In this document: one piece after another, positions 62,537-64,000 of the stretch
Layout of the letters: each line of letters opens with the position of its first letter
Position numbering within the stretch: position 1 is the stretch's first letter
Origin: Datnioides undecimradiatus
Taxonomy: Eukaryota; Chordata; Actinopteri; Lobotiformes; Datnioididae
DNA length: 64,000 nucleotides
Reading direction: 5' to 3'
Assembly: GCA_008933995.1 (NCBI GenBank)
Contig: WARS01000011.1
Coordinates: 9,205,516 to 9,269,515 of the forward strand
Notes under the pieces: generated by a model
Seen by the model: only the letters and a program-made list of their open reading frames with translations
Told to the model about the DNA's origin: nothing
Database searches by the model: none
Made by a program: the position numbers and the translations under genes

Positions 62537-64000
62537 TTCTCACCAACCACAGCTGCACATTGTGTTTAATGCTAATTAGCAAACACTGCTATGCTGGAAG
62601 CCATTGTTGAATAAAATCGAGCTATTGTAACTATTTAACTTGTTCTCTCAACATGCATATACAATTATAAAGTTGTGCCATTTTGCCCAAAGACCAAAAA
62701 GTGGTCTCAGGATATATTTAAGAAGGTGATCAATCCTGTGTTTGATTAATCTGTATTTTTTCTTCTGCATCTTGTGCTAGTGCGGTTAATGTTAAGAGAC
62801 TGGTATGAAGCTGGAAGCTAAAATTGGAAGCTGATTTAGTGAATTGTTTCAAAATGCAAATTCTCAGTTAAGTGTCACATTTTATCAGGAAAACCTGTAA
62901 TTTTCAGCAAAACTGTTTCTTGTGCCAGTGAAAGAAGATGCTTTTGTAAATGGCACTTTAAGCCTCTTCTCCATCAGCACGCCTGAATCTGATCATACAT
63001 TTCTTATATTTATTATGCAACAAGCAACGTGTACATGTCCAAATCTGTGTGATTTTACATAAAAAAGTTCTGACATTGATGAATTAATCAATGTCATCCT
63101 TTCAGCTCCCATGTACTGTACCACAGGCACTACACACTGTACATTACAGTTTAATGAAGAAATCCCTGCCTGTTTAAAAGGTTCTCAGACCTGGAGAGGC
63201 AGCTGGGTGGAGTTTGTTCTGTACGCCACACAACGCCAGCTCTAAAGCCTTCTCTGTGTGTCCTGTACAGTATATTTATGCAGTCAGGGGTCCTGTGGGA
63301 AGAGCCAGAATTAGCAGTGGATAGTGAAAGGTCATAGAGCAGTGGGAATAGAGATCCTGTTGACGCAATCTGTCCAATCATATTTATTTCCTTTGGCCAG
63401 GGACGAGTGGCTACGTCTAGACTTGGGAAACAAACCAAAACAACACCATCGGATAAAACACATGTGTTTATATTTGACTCTGCTTCTAAAGCTTGAGACG
63501 ATGGTGGTGATTCTGGCATTCAAATTCTGCTTTCCTGAGAATGCTGAAGTACTTCCTTTTAAGTGGAACATCACCACTTAGCAGCACAGCCCTAAAAAAC
63601 TTGACAATAACAATGAACATATCTTAAGCAGATACAGACAAAAAGCTCTCAAAACAGTCACAGCCTACTTTGCTTGAGTGTATTTTACAGCTGTTTAACC
63701 AGCAGTAAGCTGTGTCTGCTGCAGTATACACAGTAAAAACAGGCAGCCGGAGCCTCTGGAGGAGTTGTTTTTCACAGGCCTGTGTGGTATGCATGTGCGT
63801 CCCAGCCCACTCAGACCCACCTCATGGCTGGCTGGTTGGCATTCCTGGCTCACTCTGTAATTATGGCTCTTCTCCAGGCCTCTCGGCTCTGCTCTGCACC
63901 GCCGTACTCTTAAAGGGCGGGACCTTCCTCTGTTGAAGACACATACTTCTCACCTGGCCATTTCGCTCAGGCTCTAACTTTAACAATAACACATCACCGG

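Larger units (their letters stand above)
46591..64000 (-). other. slco3a1: slco3a1 large intron (to window end)
   Basis: No exon resembling the human second coding exon (about 400 nt, with VGVIASSFEIGNL-like sequence) is present, so this is all intron. It holds the Tc1 element, two CA repeats, a probable interspersed repeat near 50.4 kb and otherwise unassigned sequence. Mammalian SLCO3A1 also has very long 5' introns. Confidence 0.65.

Noticed and set aside
1-64000. CRISPR arrays, operons, phage or bacterial genes
   Set aside because: The sequence is vertebrate: introns, poly(A) signals, CA repeats and a fish Tc1 element. No evenly spaced direct-repeat array was seen.

Overview
The window is teleost fish nuclear DNA, probably from a percomorph. 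It is AT-rich and intron-rich, carries (CA)n microsatellites and a Tc1-type transposon, and holds vertebrate genes recognised from exon-by-exon translation. Gene order and orientation match human 15q26.1 read in reverse: chd2 (-), a candidate chaserr lncRNA (-), fam174b (+), st8sia2 (-), slco3a1 (-). Most open frames in the window are chance or antisense frames. The real coding sequence is in short exons with GT/AG borders and matching phases.

Layout. 1-1822: chd2 intron 1. 1823-1893: first coding exon of chd2. About 2460-2800: chd2 CpG-rich promoter and 5' leader. 3485-9840: a minus-strand chain of five exons that ends at an AATAAA about 0.75 kb before the chd2 promoter; this is the place and orientation of the lncRNA CHASERR, which restrains CHD2 expression. 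9.9-14.0 kb: intergenic. 14051-15999: fam174b, three coding exons, with a 3' UTR reaching 18.1-18.6 kb. 18.6-34.9 kb: st8sia2, a polysialyltransferase, convergent with fam174b. 35.1-39.6 kb: intergenic. 41055-46590: the last eight coding exons of slco3a1, an organic anion transporter. 46591-64000: a large slco3a1 intron with a 1.2-kb Tc1/mariner insertion (46747-47960) very close to an exon; the first coding exons lie beyond the window.

The most anomalous stretch is 22704 to about 31240. An approximately 4.27-kb block is repeated head to tail, with dense small indels between the copies. Each copy contains the same st8sia2 exon, between the sialylmotif L exon and the last exon, and both exon copies are frameshifted while all neighbouring exons are clean. 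This looks like unpolished or doubly placed long-read sequence rather than biology. An automatic annotation would wrongly call st8sia2 broken or duplicated here.

The most interesting biological element is the candidate fish chaserr locus. Its exon 3 holds a three-codon ORF in a perfect Kozak context, and its last exon contains an AAGATGA motif. I found no new protein system. There are no CRISPR arrays, tRNA or rRNA genes that I can support.
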